DNA of 8,343 bases from an uncultured Methylobacter sp. (GCA_903831545.1 CAIKYI010000656.1:1-8343), one strand, 5' to 3'; shown: positions 1 to 6,770, numbered from the stretch's first letter. A program made the numbers and translations. The notes: a model not told the origin generated them from the letters alone.

Positions 1-103
1 GGTCGGTTCCAATCGGGATGAGTTTGTGATTATCCGCAAAATGAGCAAGGTGGATTGGCTGGAAGAACCTAGTCAAGATGGTAATCAGCAGGAGAATGCG
101 TAA
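1..103 (+). CDS. narG: Respiratory nitrate reductase alpha subunit, C-terminal end (partial)
   Basis: Only the last 33 codons are present, read in the frame that starts at base 2 and stops at TAA 101-103. The translated tail contains RDEFVIIRKMSKVDWLE, which matches the conserved end of NarG (E. coli NarG has a very similar RDEFVVVRKM...DWL segment near its C-terminus). NarG is the molybdenum-bisMGD catalytic subunit that reduces nitrate to nitrite on the cytoplasmic face of the membrane; none of its cofactor-binding regions are in this window. The stop overlaps the narH ATG (TAATG), so narG and narH are almost certainly co-translated. The identification rests on the short tail plus the narHJI genes that follow. 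Confidence 0.9.
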   Translation, partial: VGSNRDEFVIIRKMSKVDWLEEPSQDGNQQENA

Positions 104-1689
104 TGACTAATTCCACGAAAAAACCCCGTAATATTCGCGCACAGATAGGTATGGTGCTAAATCTCGATAAGTGTATTGGTTGTCATACCTGTTCGGTTAC
201 CTGCAAAAATGTCTGGACCTCGCGGAAAGGTGTCGAATACGCCTGGTTTAACAATGTCGAAACCAAACCGGGCATTGGTTTTCCGCAGCAATGGGAAAAT
301 CAGGACAAATGGAACGGTGGCTGGATACGAAAAGAAGACGGCTCGCTCGAACCGCGTCAAGGCGGCAAGCTCAAAAGTTTGCGTAACATTTTCGGCAATC
401 CCGATTTACCGGAAATTGACGATTATTACGAACCGTTTGATTTTGATTATCAGCATTTACATACCGCCAAAGAGTCGAAAAATCCGCCAACCGCGCGTCC
501 TTATTCGGTGATTACCGGTGAGCGTATGGAAAAAATCGAGGGCGGTCCAAATTGGGAGGAGATTCTGGGCACCGAGTTTTCTTCACGTTCGCGCGATACC
601 AATTTCGACAACATCCAAAAAGACATGTACGGTGAATTTGAAAACACCTTCATGATGTATTTACCGCGCTTGTGCGAACACTGTCTTAATCCGACTTGTG
701 TAGCGGCCTGTCCCAGCGGCTCGATCTACAAACGCGAAGAAGACGGCATCGTATTGATTGATCAGGACAAATGTCGGGGCTGGCGGATGTGTGTGTCGGC
801 CTGCCCATACAAAAAAATCTATTACAACTGGGAAACCGGAAAGTCGGAAAAATGCACCTTCTGTTATCCGCGTATCGAAGCCGGAGAGCCTACGGTTTGT
901 TCGGAAACCTGTGTTGGGCGGATTCGTTATTTAGGCGTATTGCTGTATGACGCCGACCGTATCGAAGAGGCCGCAAGCTGCGAAAACGAACAGGATTTGT
1001 ATCAGCAACAGCTGGATATTTTTCTCGATCCGTTTGACCAAGACGTGCTGGCAGAGGCCCGAATGGCCGGTATTCCTGAATCCTGGTTAACGGCCGCGCA
1101 AGAATCGCCGGTTTATAAAATGGCGATAGACTGGAAAGTGGCGTTTCCGCTGCATCCGGAATTTCGCACCTTGCCGATGGTCTGGTATGTGCCACCGCTA
1201 TCGCCGATTCAAGCAGCGGCGGAAAATGACCGGATCGGTATGGATGGCGACATTCCCGACGTGCGTTCCTTGCGTATTCCTGTTCAGTATCTGGCCAATC
1301 TGCTGACTGCGGGCAAAGAAGAGCCGGTTATGTTGGGCCTGGAACGAATGTTGGCGATGCGCGCTTATATGCGCAGTAAAACCGTCGATGGCATGGTCAA
1401 TACCCAAGTATTGGAGCGTGTCGGTTTGAGTCAATCTCAAGTTGAAGAAATGTATCGTTACATGGCGATTGCCAATTACGAAGACCGGTTTGTCATTCCA
1501 ACCAGCCATCGCGAATACGCCAGCTCTACTTTTGATGCTTATGGCGAGCAAGGCGGTTGCGGGTTTAGTTTTGGCAGCGGCTGCTCTACGGGAACTTCTA
1601 AGACCAATTTGTTTGGCGGTAACAGCAAGCCGCAACGTACCGGCGGCATCCCGATCAAGATTCCAATTAAAGTGGAACCGGCAAGATAA
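103..1689 (+). CDS. narH: Respiratory nitrate reductase beta subunit (four iron-sulfur clusters)
   Basis: This 528-residue protein is the electron-transfer subunit that passes electrons from the haem b of NarI to NarG. Four cysteine groups are visible: C24-x2-C27-x2-C30-x3-C34, C191-x2-C194-x4-C199-x3-C203, C224-x2-W227-x2-C230-x3-C234, and C251-x2-C254 with C266-x3-C270. In the third group Trp227 replaces a cysteine (CRGWRMC), the hallmark of the [3Fe-4S] cluster of NarH; the others fit [4Fe-4S] clusters. Long stretches match E. coli NarH, such as MVLNLDKCIGCHTCSVTCKN and ENTFMMYLPRLCEHCLNP. The protein is about 16 residues longer than the E. coli form, half of that being an N-terminal lead of eight residues before the conserved IRAQIGMV. 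A ribosome-binding AGGAG at 90-94 lies inside the end of narG, eight bases before the ATG. The C-terminus has the usual GCGFSFG-type segment. No key residue is missing. Confidence 0.98.
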   Translation: MTNSTKKPRNIRAQIGMVLNLDKCIGCHTCSVTCKNVWTSRKGVEYAWFNNVETKPGIGFPQQWENQDKWNGGWIRKEDGSLEPRQGGKLKSLRNIFGNPDLPEIDDYYEPFDFDYQHLHTAKESKNPPTARPYSVITGERMEKIEGGPNWEEILGTEFSSRSRDTNFDNIQKDMYGEFENTFMMYLPRLCEHCLNPTCVAACPSGSIYKREEDGIVLIDQDKCRGWRMCVSACPYKKIYYNWETGKSEKCTFCYPRIEAGEPTVCSETCVGRIRYLGVLLYDADRIEEAASCENEQDLYQQQLDIFLDPFDQDVLAEARMAGIPESWLTAAQESPVYKMAIDWKVAFPLHPEFRTLPMVWYVPPLSPIQAAAENDRIGMDGDIPDVRSLRIPVQYLANLLTAGKEEPVMLGLERMLAMRAYMRSKTVDGMVNTQVLERVGLSQSQVEEMYRYMAIANYEDRFVIPTSHREYASSTFDAYGEQGGCGFSFGSGCSTGTSKTNLFGGNSKPQRTGGIPIKIPIKVEPAR

Positions 1690-1783
1690 GGAATTATTAT
1701 GCATACCTTAAAAGTAGTCTCATCGTTACCTCGCTATAGTTCTTCTCGTTATATACAAGTGTCTGCAGAGATGTTGGCGGCTC

Positions 1784-1921
1784 GTCATTTTGGGATAGGG
1801 ACCGGAATCCAGGCACAGAGATGTGAAAGTTCGCAGATACTCAGTGCTTCGGGGCAACGTATGAGGATACGAAAAGCTACCGTCCATGGCACTGGATACC
1901 GGCATCCATGCCGGTATGACG
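1784..1921. repeat. REP/MITE-like element with imperfect terminal inverted repeats
   Basis: The segment begins CGTCAT (1784) and ends ATGACG (1921). The 29-base left end (1784-1812) and the 30-base right end (1892-1921) are imperfect inverted repeats. Inverting the right end gives CGTCAT...CCGGTATCCAG against CGTCAT...CCGGAATCCAG on the left, with roughly 21 of 30 positions matching by eye. A trinucleotide GCT abuts both outer ends (1781-1783 and 1922-1924) and could be a target duplication. A smaller hairpin, CGTAT-GAGG-ATACG, lies inside at 1858-1871. This architecture fits a short non-autonomous element or a REP doublet mobilised in trans. No transposase is encoded here. Its insertion explains the abnormal narH-narJ spacing. 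Confidence 0.55.
1896..1917. repeat. Perfect 10-bp-arm palindrome (REP-type hairpin)
   Basis: The arms ATACCGGCAT (1896-1905) and ATGCCGGTAT (1908-1917) are exact reverse complements separated by CC, so the RNA would form a strong stem of about nine pairs with a four-base loop. It forms the right end of the inverted-repeat element and lies 50 bases upstream of the narJ start. No T-run follows, so it is not a normal terminator. In the nar mRNA it could stall exonucleases or adjust narGH versus narJI output, which is inference. Confidence 0.7.
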
Positions 1922-1967
1922 GCTCTGCAATAAATGTAAATAGAGCACAGCAACAGCAGGAGCTAAA

Positions 1968-2678
1968 ATGAGTCTACAAACCCTAAAAGTTCTATCACTA
2001 CTATTAAGCTATCCCGAAGCCGAGATGCTCGACGCATTAAACGATATGGCAACGGTTGTCGAACAGGAAAATCTGTTGCCGGAAGCGCATAAACAATCAG
2101 TGCTGGCCCTGATTGATGGCTATCGTGGTGCAGATCTGCTAGAGGTGCAAGAAGCGTATGTGGCGCTATTTGATCGGGGACGGTTTTTGTCGCTGCATAT
2201 TTTTGAACATGTACATGGCGAATCCCGAGATCGGGGGCAGGCCATGGTCAATCTGCTGCAAATGTACCAAGCCCACGGTTTTGAAATGTCCACGCATGAA
2301 CTCCCGGATTACATTCCGTTATTTTTGGAGTTTTTGTCGCAACAGGAACAGGCGGAAGCGGTGCAGCTATTACATGACGCGATGCCGGTGTTGAGTTTGT
2401 TGGGCGCTCGTTTAACCGAACGCGGTAGCGAGTTTAGCGCCATTTTTAATGCCTTGTCCGGCTTTGCAGGTGAACCTGAAGCGCTGGCTGAAATCAGGCA
2501 ACAAGCCGCTACCGAAGGCGAGGATCAAACCCTGGTTAACATGGATGAAATATGGGAAGAAGAAGCCGTCAGTTTTATGGGGGCAGGGGAGGCTTGTAAA
2601 AGCCAGGCAACAACTGTCAGTCCAATTACCATTACGCCGCGCGACCAGTTTAAAGCCGCGCAAAATCGTTCTTTTTAG
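1968..2678 (+). CDS. narJ: Nitrate reductase molybdenum cofactor assembly chaperone NarJ
   Basis: This 236-residue cytoplasmic chaperone binds apo-NarG and is needed for molybdenum cofactor insertion and membrane docking of the NarGH dimer; it is not part of the final enzyme. The family core is clear: residues 68-93 read FDRGRFLSLHIFEHVHGESRDRGQAM, nearly the same as E. coli NarJ, followed by HELPDYIPLFLEFL and, toward the C-terminus, DEIWEEEAVSF. Length matches the family. The start has its own AGGAG (1958-1962) five bases before the ATG. It is separated from narH by 278 bases of non-standard sequence, yet the N-terminus looks complete (TLKVLSLLLSYPEAEML). Codons 3, 6, 9, 11 and 12 are all CTA leucine codons, an odd local cluster. 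The stop lies 12 bases before the narI GTG, so the two are tightly coupled. Confidence 0.96.
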   Translation: MSLQTLKVLSLLLSYPEAEMLDALNDMATVVEQENLLPEAHKQSVLALIDGYRGADLLEVQEAYVALFDRGRFLSLHIFEHVHGESRDRGQAMVNLLQMYQAHGFEMSTHELPDYIPLFLEFLSQQEQAEAVQLLHDAMPVLSLLGARLTERGSEFSAIFNALSGFAGEPEALAEIRQQAATEGEDQTLVNMDEIWEEEAVSFMGAGEACKSQATTVSPITITPRDQFKAAQNRSF

Positions 2679-2690
2679 CAGGAGTCAAGC

Positions 2691-3368
2691 GTGGATTATC
2701 TCAATACCTTACTGTTTGGTTATTACCCCTATGTCGCGATCAGCGTATTTTTTATCGGCAGTCTGGCGCGCTATGATCGGGATCAATACACCTGGCGCAC
2801 CGGTTCCAGCCAGTTGTTACGTGCCAAAGAATTAAGATTGGGCAGTAATTTGTTTCATATCGGCATTTTGTTGTTGTTTGTTGGGCATTTCGTTGGCTTG
2901 TTAACGCCACCTTCGGTTTATCATGCTTTGGGTTTATCAACCTCGGCAAAACAGATCCTGGCCGTGGTTGCCGGTGGTGTATTTGGTAGTGTGTGTTTAA
3001 GAGGAATACTGATTCTCATCCGTCGCCGTTTGACCGATCCCCGAATTCGGGCCACCAGTAGTCGCATGGATATTTTTATTCTGTTGTTAATCGGCGTACA
3101 GTTGTTACTGGGACTGATGACTTTGCCCATTTCGATGTATCATTATGATGGCGCGAATATGTTGCTGCTGGGAGAATGGGCGCAACGTATCGTGACCTTT
3201 CGGAGTGGCGCGGCGGAGCAACTTTGCGAGATTGGCCTTATCTTCAAGGCGCATTTGTTTCTGGGGCAGACCCTGTTTCTGGTTTTTCCATTCAGTCGCC
3301 TGGTGCATGTCTGGAGTGTGCCGCTGGGTTATATCTCACGTCCGTATCAGGTTGTACGTAGGCGATAA
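2691..3368 (+). CDS. narI: Respiratory nitrate reductase gamma subunit (dihaem cytochrome b)
   Basis: This 225-residue integral membrane protein oxidises quinol and feeds electrons to NarH. It has the same length as E. coli NarI and aligns along its whole length (YPYVAISVFFIGS, YDRDQYTWR, SNLFHIGILLLFVGHFVGLLTP, FPFSRLVHVWSVP). Five hydrophobic segments are visible. The four haem-ligand histidines of the family are present: H56 and H66 in the second segment and H188 and H206 near the C-terminus, enough for the two b haems. Translation starts at GTG 2691: AGGAG at 2680-2684 is six bases upstream, the resulting length equals the E. coli protein, and conserved sequence begins within the first residues. 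It is the last gene of the narGHJI set. Confidence 0.97.
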   Translation: MDYLNTLLFGYYPYVAISVFFIGSLARYDRDQYTWRTGSSQLLRAKELRLGSNLFHIGILLLFVGHFVGLLTPPSVYHALGLSTSAKQILAVVAGGVFGSVCLRGILILIRRRLTDPRIRATSSRMDIFILLLIGVQLLLGLMTLPISMYHYDGANMLLLGEWAQRIVTFRSGAAEQLCEIGLIFKAHLFLGQTLFLVFPFSRLVHVWSVPLGYISRPYQVVRRR

Positions 3369-3437
3369 GTTATTTGGCCATTTCATTGTCAGTAAAGAAG
3401 CACTTAATTAACCTGATTTACACGAGATAAAAACCTG

Positions 3438-3983
3438 ATGTTAGCAACTGAACATTTAATGAAAGAACACCAACTGATTTTGAAATACGTTGATTTAATG
3501 GAACGCTCTGTTGAACTCAGCTCAAAAAGCGGGCATACAGCTTTGCTGTTTGAAAAAACGCCCTTTTTTATTGAATTTATCCATGAGTTTGCTGATAAAT
3601 TTCATCATGCGAAAGAGGAAAATATCCTGTTTCGTTATCTTGAAGAGATGGGTGTCCTGACCCACTGTAATCCGATTCCGCAAATGTTGAATGAGCACGG
3701 TAAAGCCAGGAAATTGGTACTGGATATGGAAAATGCCTTGCTTACCAACGATAAGGATAAATTAGAAAGCAATAGTGCTCAGTATGCTCGACTTTTAAAA
3801 GAGCATATTTATAAGGAAGATAATATTCTGTATCCGATGGGGGAGCGTGGGTTGTCCGATACGGCCAAGTCTTCTTTGTTAAAAGAATATACAGAGACCG
3901 ATCAACGCTTTGATAACCAGAGCATTTGGTCTAAATATGAAGCGCTGGCTGTCGACTTTGACCGTCAGTTGAGCGCATATTAA
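3438..3983 (+). CDS. Hemerythrin-like (HHE domain) protein, probable O2 or NO binder
   Basis: This 181-residue, soluble, mostly helical protein has no signal peptide. The pattern of a four-helix di-iron hemerythrin fold is readable: H6 and H11 in the first helix, H56/H57 with E60/E61 in the second (FHHAKEEN), H87 in the third (NEHGKAR), and H123 with E127/D128 in the fourth (EHIYKEDNILYP). These supply the five-histidine, two-carboxylate type of iron site. It lacks the extra N-terminal cysteine domain of YtfE/ScdA iron-sulfur repair proteins, so that assignment is not favoured. The gene starts 69 bases after narI on the same strand; no terminator or convincing promoter is visible between them, so co-transcription is possible. 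The ribosome-binding site before ATG 3438 is weak. A role in O2 or NO binding near nitrate reductase is inferred from the fold and the neighbours; the ligand is not shown by sequence. Confidence 0.85.
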   Translation: MLATEHLMKEHQLILKYVDLMERSVELSSKSGHTALLFEKTPFFIEFIHEFADKFHHAKEENILFRYLEEMGVLTHCNPIPQMLNEHGKARKLVLDMENALLTNDKDKLESNSAQYARLLKEHIYKEDNILYPMGERGLSDTAKSSLLKEYTETDQRFDNQSIWSKYEALAVDFDRQLSAY

Positions 3984-4049
3984 TCTGTGATTTTTTAGTA
4001 CTTACGGGAAGTATACGAATGTCTTCAAGTGGTTGTGTTTTTGCTGTTC

Positions 4050-4055
4050 AAGGAG
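4050..4055 (+). promoter_or_regulatory. Ribosome-binding site that fixes the chemoreceptor start at 4062
   Basis: AAGGAG lies six bases before ATG 4062. The same frame is open further upstream to a GTG at 4029, but that start has no ribosome-binding sequence, and it would add 11 residues (MVVFLLFKEFS) in front of the natural charged lead and first membrane helix. The site therefore selects 4062. Confidence 0.85.
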
Positions 4056-4061
4056 TTTAGC

Positions 4062-6677
4062 ATGGTAAACAATATAAATTTCTCCTCAAGCCTAAAGTCG
4101 AAATTTATGCTTATGGCGGCTATTCCTGCCTTTGCCTTGCTTTATTTTTCCGGACTGGGCGTTTTCGAAAGACAATCGACGTCAACAGACATGGTTAAAC
4201 TGGAAGCGTTGGTCGATGTCTCGGTAACAATTGGTGCTCTTGTGCATGAGATGCAGAAAGAGCGAGGTATGAGCGCCACTTTTATTGGCAGTAAGGGAGT
4301 CAAGTTTGCTACTGAATTACCGGTGCAGCGAACAAAAACTGACAAGACTGTAGAAACACTGCAAGCTACACTAAAGAGTTTTGATGCCGGAAGCTACAGC
4401 GAAGAACTCAAGGCTATGTTGAATATGGCGTTAGGCAATTTGGGTGAACTGGTTGCCAAACGCGACATTATCAGCGCCCTCGGCATGGATGGAACGCAAT
4501 CGAGTAGCTATTACTCTAAAACCATTAGCTCCCTGCTTGATGTGCCTGCCCAGGTTTCCACGCTTAGCAGTAACAGCGAAATTTCCCGTCTGGCATCGTC
4601 CTATTCAAGTCTGCTCAAAGCTAAAGAACGGGCAGGCATGGAGCGAGCTTTGCTGACTACGGTGTTTGCCGCCGACCAGTTTACGCAGGACACCCAGAGC
4701 CGATTTTTGAAAATATTTTCCGCTCAGGATGTCTATACTGACCTGTTTTTCTCTTATGCGCTGGACAGCCAAAAGGCGTTTTATAAAACCAAAGTTTCCG
4801 GACCTGCCGTTGATGAAGTTGCGCGCATCAAGAAACTTGCAATGGAGAAAGGTAATGAGCCGGGATTGGGAATTGATCCTGTCTATTGGTTCAAGACGGC
4901 GACTGAAAAAATCGATTTGATCAAGGACGTGGAAAATAAACTTTCCGGCGATCTGCTTGCTGCCGCGGACAGACTCAAGAGTAATGCGTGGCGTATGACG
5001 CTATTTTTCAGTGTATTGACCATTGTGACCATGCTGACGACCAGTCTGTTAACTTTTTTGATCAGCCGAAAGATTATACGGTCGATTAACACACTTCAAC
5101 ATGTGGCTGGTGCCATTGCAAAAGGTGATCTGAGTTCCAGCATTGACCTTACACAAAAAGATGAGTTGGGTGAATTGCTCCGCTCTATGAATACCATGCA
5201 GAATGCGCTTAACACCTTTGTTAATGCACTTGATTTTGTGGCAAAAAAACATGACCAGGGCATGGTTAAAGAACAGATCGATACTACCCATTTTTCAGGG
5301 ACTTACGGGAAAATGTCGCATCAAGTCAATGAATTGGTGCAATCACGGATCACAATTAATAGAAAAATCATCAGTATTGTTGGCCAATATGCAAAAGGAG
5401 ACTTTTCTGTTGACATGGATGTTTTACCGGGTGAGTCGGTTATTATTACCGAGACCATGAACAGTGTGAAAAAAGCCTTTCTTGAAGTTAACAATGAAAT
5501 CAAAACGCTTGCAGAAGCCGGTGCTAAAGGTGATTTTTCAAAGCGTACTGATGCAGACAGATTTGAGTTTATGTTCAAGGGAATTTTAACTGATCTAAAC
5601 AGCTTTGTTGAAACCTGCGATATCGGTTTCAATGATGTGTTGCGTGTCGCCAAGAGCATGGCCCAGGGCGATCTGACCCAGTCTATCACCAGCGATTATC
5701 CGGGGTTATTCGGGCAAACCAAAGATGGCATTAACGGCACGGTAGAAAGTCTTAAAGGTCTGGTTAGCGAAATTAAAGTGACCGTAGATACCATCAGTAC
5801 AGCCGCCAAGGAAATTGCCGCAGGCAATAATGATTTATCTTACCGTACCGAAGAACAGGCCGCCAGTCTCGAACAAACCGCCGCCAGTATGGAGCAGTTG
5901 ACCTCTACCGTCCAAGCCAATAGCGAAAACGCCAAACAGGCCAATCAGCTTGCCGTCGGTGCAACCGATATTGCCGATAAAGGCGTTCGGGTGTTTGGTC
6001 GGGTCATAGCAACCATGGAAGGCATTAATAATTCCTCCCATAAGATTGTCGATATTATCTCGGTTATTGACGGCATTGCTTTTCAAACCAATATACTCGC
6101 GTTAAATGCCGCCGTTGAAGCGGCTCGTGCCGGTGAACAAGGTCGAGGTTTCGCGGTCGTGGCCGGTGAGGTACGCAACCTTGCCCAGCGTGCTGCAGCG
6201 GCGGCGGCAGAAATTAAAGGCTTGATTAGCGATTCGGTAGAAAAAGTCGAAGACGGCACCAAGCAGGTTATTCAAGCCGGAAAAACCATGGAAGAAATTG
6301 TCAGCTCCATTCATGGCGTGACCGCCATTATGGCCGGGATCAGAGCGGCATCGATGGAGCAAACCGCTGGCATTGAACAGGTCAATCAGGCTATCTGTCA
6401 AATGGATGACGTAACCCAACAAAATGCTGCTTTAGTAGAACAGGCCGCAGCTGCCGCAGAGTCACTTGAAGAGCAAACTCAAAACTTGTCTGTTACGGTA
6501 GGGCATTTTAAATTGAACTCAGAGTTTGATAAGCCGCTTGGTGGCCCTATTCAAAACAGGTCTGCTCATACTCCCAGTGCAGTTTCGGCAAGAAGTTTGC
6601 CAGTTGTAGCCAGAGCGGAAGTAACCAGCTCCCGGGTCATTTCAACGCCTTCCAACGATGAATGGGAGGAGTTTTAG
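4062..6677 (+). CDS. Methyl-accepting chemotaxis protein with NIT (nitrate/nitrite-sensing) domain and poly-HAMP linker
   Basis: This 871-residue inner-membrane chemoreceptor controls CheA and thus swimming. From the N-terminus it has: a membrane helix (about 15-35); an all-helical periplasmic region (about 40-305) resembling the NIT domain, with EMQKERG at 63-69 and KERAGMERALL from 188; a second membrane helix (about 310-334); a canonical HAMP (about 335-388, AKGDLSSSIDLTQKDELGELLRSMN) followed by four HAMP-like units with the landmark glycine at 355, 400, 446, 490 and 536; the cytoplasmic signalling coiled coil with methylation-type segments (EEQAASLEQTAASMEQL from 596); and the invariant hairpin tip (EAARAGEQGRGFAVVAGEVRNLA, 686-708). 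The last residues, EWEEF, resemble the CheR/CheB tether of enteric receptors. NIT domains bind nitrate or nitrite in NasR, and narGHJI lies directly upstream, so nitrate is the likely ligand (inference). The ATG 4062 start is chosen over GTG 4029. No flagellar sigma-28 promoter is evident in the 78 bases upstream. Confidence 0.92.
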   Translation: MVNNINFSSSLKSKFMLMAAIPAFALLYFSGLGVFERQSTSTDMVKLEALVDVSVTIGALVHEMQKERGMSATFIGSKGVKFATELPVQRTKTDKTVETLQATLKSFDAGSYSEELKAMLNMALGNLGELVAKRDIISALGMDGTQSSSYYSKTISSLLDVPAQVSTLSSNSEISRLASSYSSLLKAKERAGMERALLTTVFAADQFTQDTQSRFLKIFSAQDVYTDLFFSYALDSQKAFYKTKVSGPAVDEVARIKKLAMEKGNEPGLGIDPVYWFKTATEKIDLIKDVENKLSGDLLAAADRLKSNAWRMTLFFSVLTIVTMLTTSLLTFLISRKIIRSINTLQHVAGAIAKGDLSSSIDLTQKDELGELLRSMNTMQNALNTFVNALDFVAKKHDQGMVKEQIDTTHFSGTYGKMSHQVNELVQSRITINRKIISIVGQYAKGDFSVDMDVLPGESVIITETMNSVKKAFLEVNNEIKTLAEAGAKGDFSKRTDADRFEFMFKGILTDLNSFVETCDIGFNDVLRVAKSMAQGDLTQSITSDYPGLFGQTKDGINGTVESLKGLVSEIKVTVDTISTAAKEIAAGNNDLSYRTEEQAASLEQTAASMEQLTSTVQANSENAKQANQLAVGATDIADKGVRVFGRVIATMEGINNSSHKIVDIISVIDGIAFQTNILALNAAVEAARAGEQGRGFAVVAGEVRNLAQRAAAAAAEIKGLISDSVEKVEDGTKQVIQAGKTMEEIVSSIHGVTAIMAGIRAASMEQTAGIEQVNQAICQMDDVTQQNAALVEQAAAAAESLEEQTQNLSVTVGHFKLNSEFDKPLGGPIQNRSAHTPSAVSARSLPVVARAEVTSSRVISTPSNDEWEEF

Positions 6678-6742
6678 TTGAGCTGCGTCAATAGTGAGAA
6701 GGCTTTACCGTCAATAATCGATAATAGCCTGTAATTCAGAGT

Positions 6743-6770
6743 CCATAGCTATCTATGGGATTATTTCTTT
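6743..6770 (+). terminator. Probable rho-independent terminator after the chemoreceptor gene
   Basis: A perfect six-base stem, CCATAG (6743-6748) and CTATGG (6753-6758), with a four-base loop CTAT, is followed by a T-rich stretch (GATTATTTCTTTTT, 6760 onward). It lies 66 bases after the receptor stop. The stem is short and not GC-rich, so it may be weak. The T-rich part overlaps the 3' end of the opposing cytochrome gene. Read on the other strand the hairpin is not followed by a T-run, so it serves the rightward transcript only. Confidence 0.5.

Larger units (their letters stand above)
1699..1971 (+). pseudogene. Small reading frame with a NarJ-like start, running through a repeat element
   Basis: A 90-codon frame opens at ATG 1699, five bases after a good ribosome-binding AAGGAA (1688-1693) and only nine bases after the narH stop, exactly where narJ would normally begin. 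Its first residues (MHTLKVVSSLPRY...SAEMLAA) resemble the start of the true downstream NarJ (QTLKVLSLLLSY...EAEMLDA). After about codon 28 the frame enters the inverted-repeat element at 1784-1921 and shows no recognisable protein. The frame stays open to a TGA that overlaps the narJ ATG (ATGA, 1968-1971), so ribosomes could pass from narH to narJ through it. I read it as a decayed duplicate of the narJ 5' end interrupted by a repeat, possibly kept open for coupling. It could also be a meaningless open frame, since the similarity is short. Confidence 0.35.

Noticed and set aside
890..1195. 101-codon minus-strand frame inside narH
   Set aside because: Antisense shadow of narH with no family resemblance and no ribosome-binding support.
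1198..1704. 168-codon open frame on the minus strand
   Set aside because: It lies wholly antisense to the well-conserved narH coding sequence, shows no recognisable protein, and arises from narH codon bias.
1896..1930. REP palindrome considered as an internal terminator between narH and narJ
   Set aside because: The stem is strong but the following bases (GACGGCTCTGC) contain no T-run, so intrinsic termination is unlikely.
2449..2835. 128-codon plus-strand frame bridging narJ and narI
   Set aside because: It overlaps two certain genes in another frame and its translation looks like out-of-frame sequence.
3386..3414. Possible promoter before the hemerythrin gene (TTGTCA then TAACCT, 17-base spacer)
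   Set aside because: The -10 element matches the consensus at only three of six positions and no FNR- or NarL-type site is seen nearby, so it is not called.
3999..4013. Small inverted repeat TACTT-ACGGG-AAGTA between the hemerythrin and chemoreceptor genes
   Set aside because: The stem is only five bases and AT-rich, with no T-run after it; likely chance.
4029..4061. Upstream GTG start for the chemoreceptor
   Set aside because: It has no ribosome-binding sequence, whereas ATG 4062 has AAGGAG six bases upstream and gives a normal lead before the first membrane helix.
5321..5689. 122-codon minus-strand frame inside the chemoreceptor gene
   Set aside because: Antisense to the HAMP-encoding region, whose protein is clearly real; no recognisable product.
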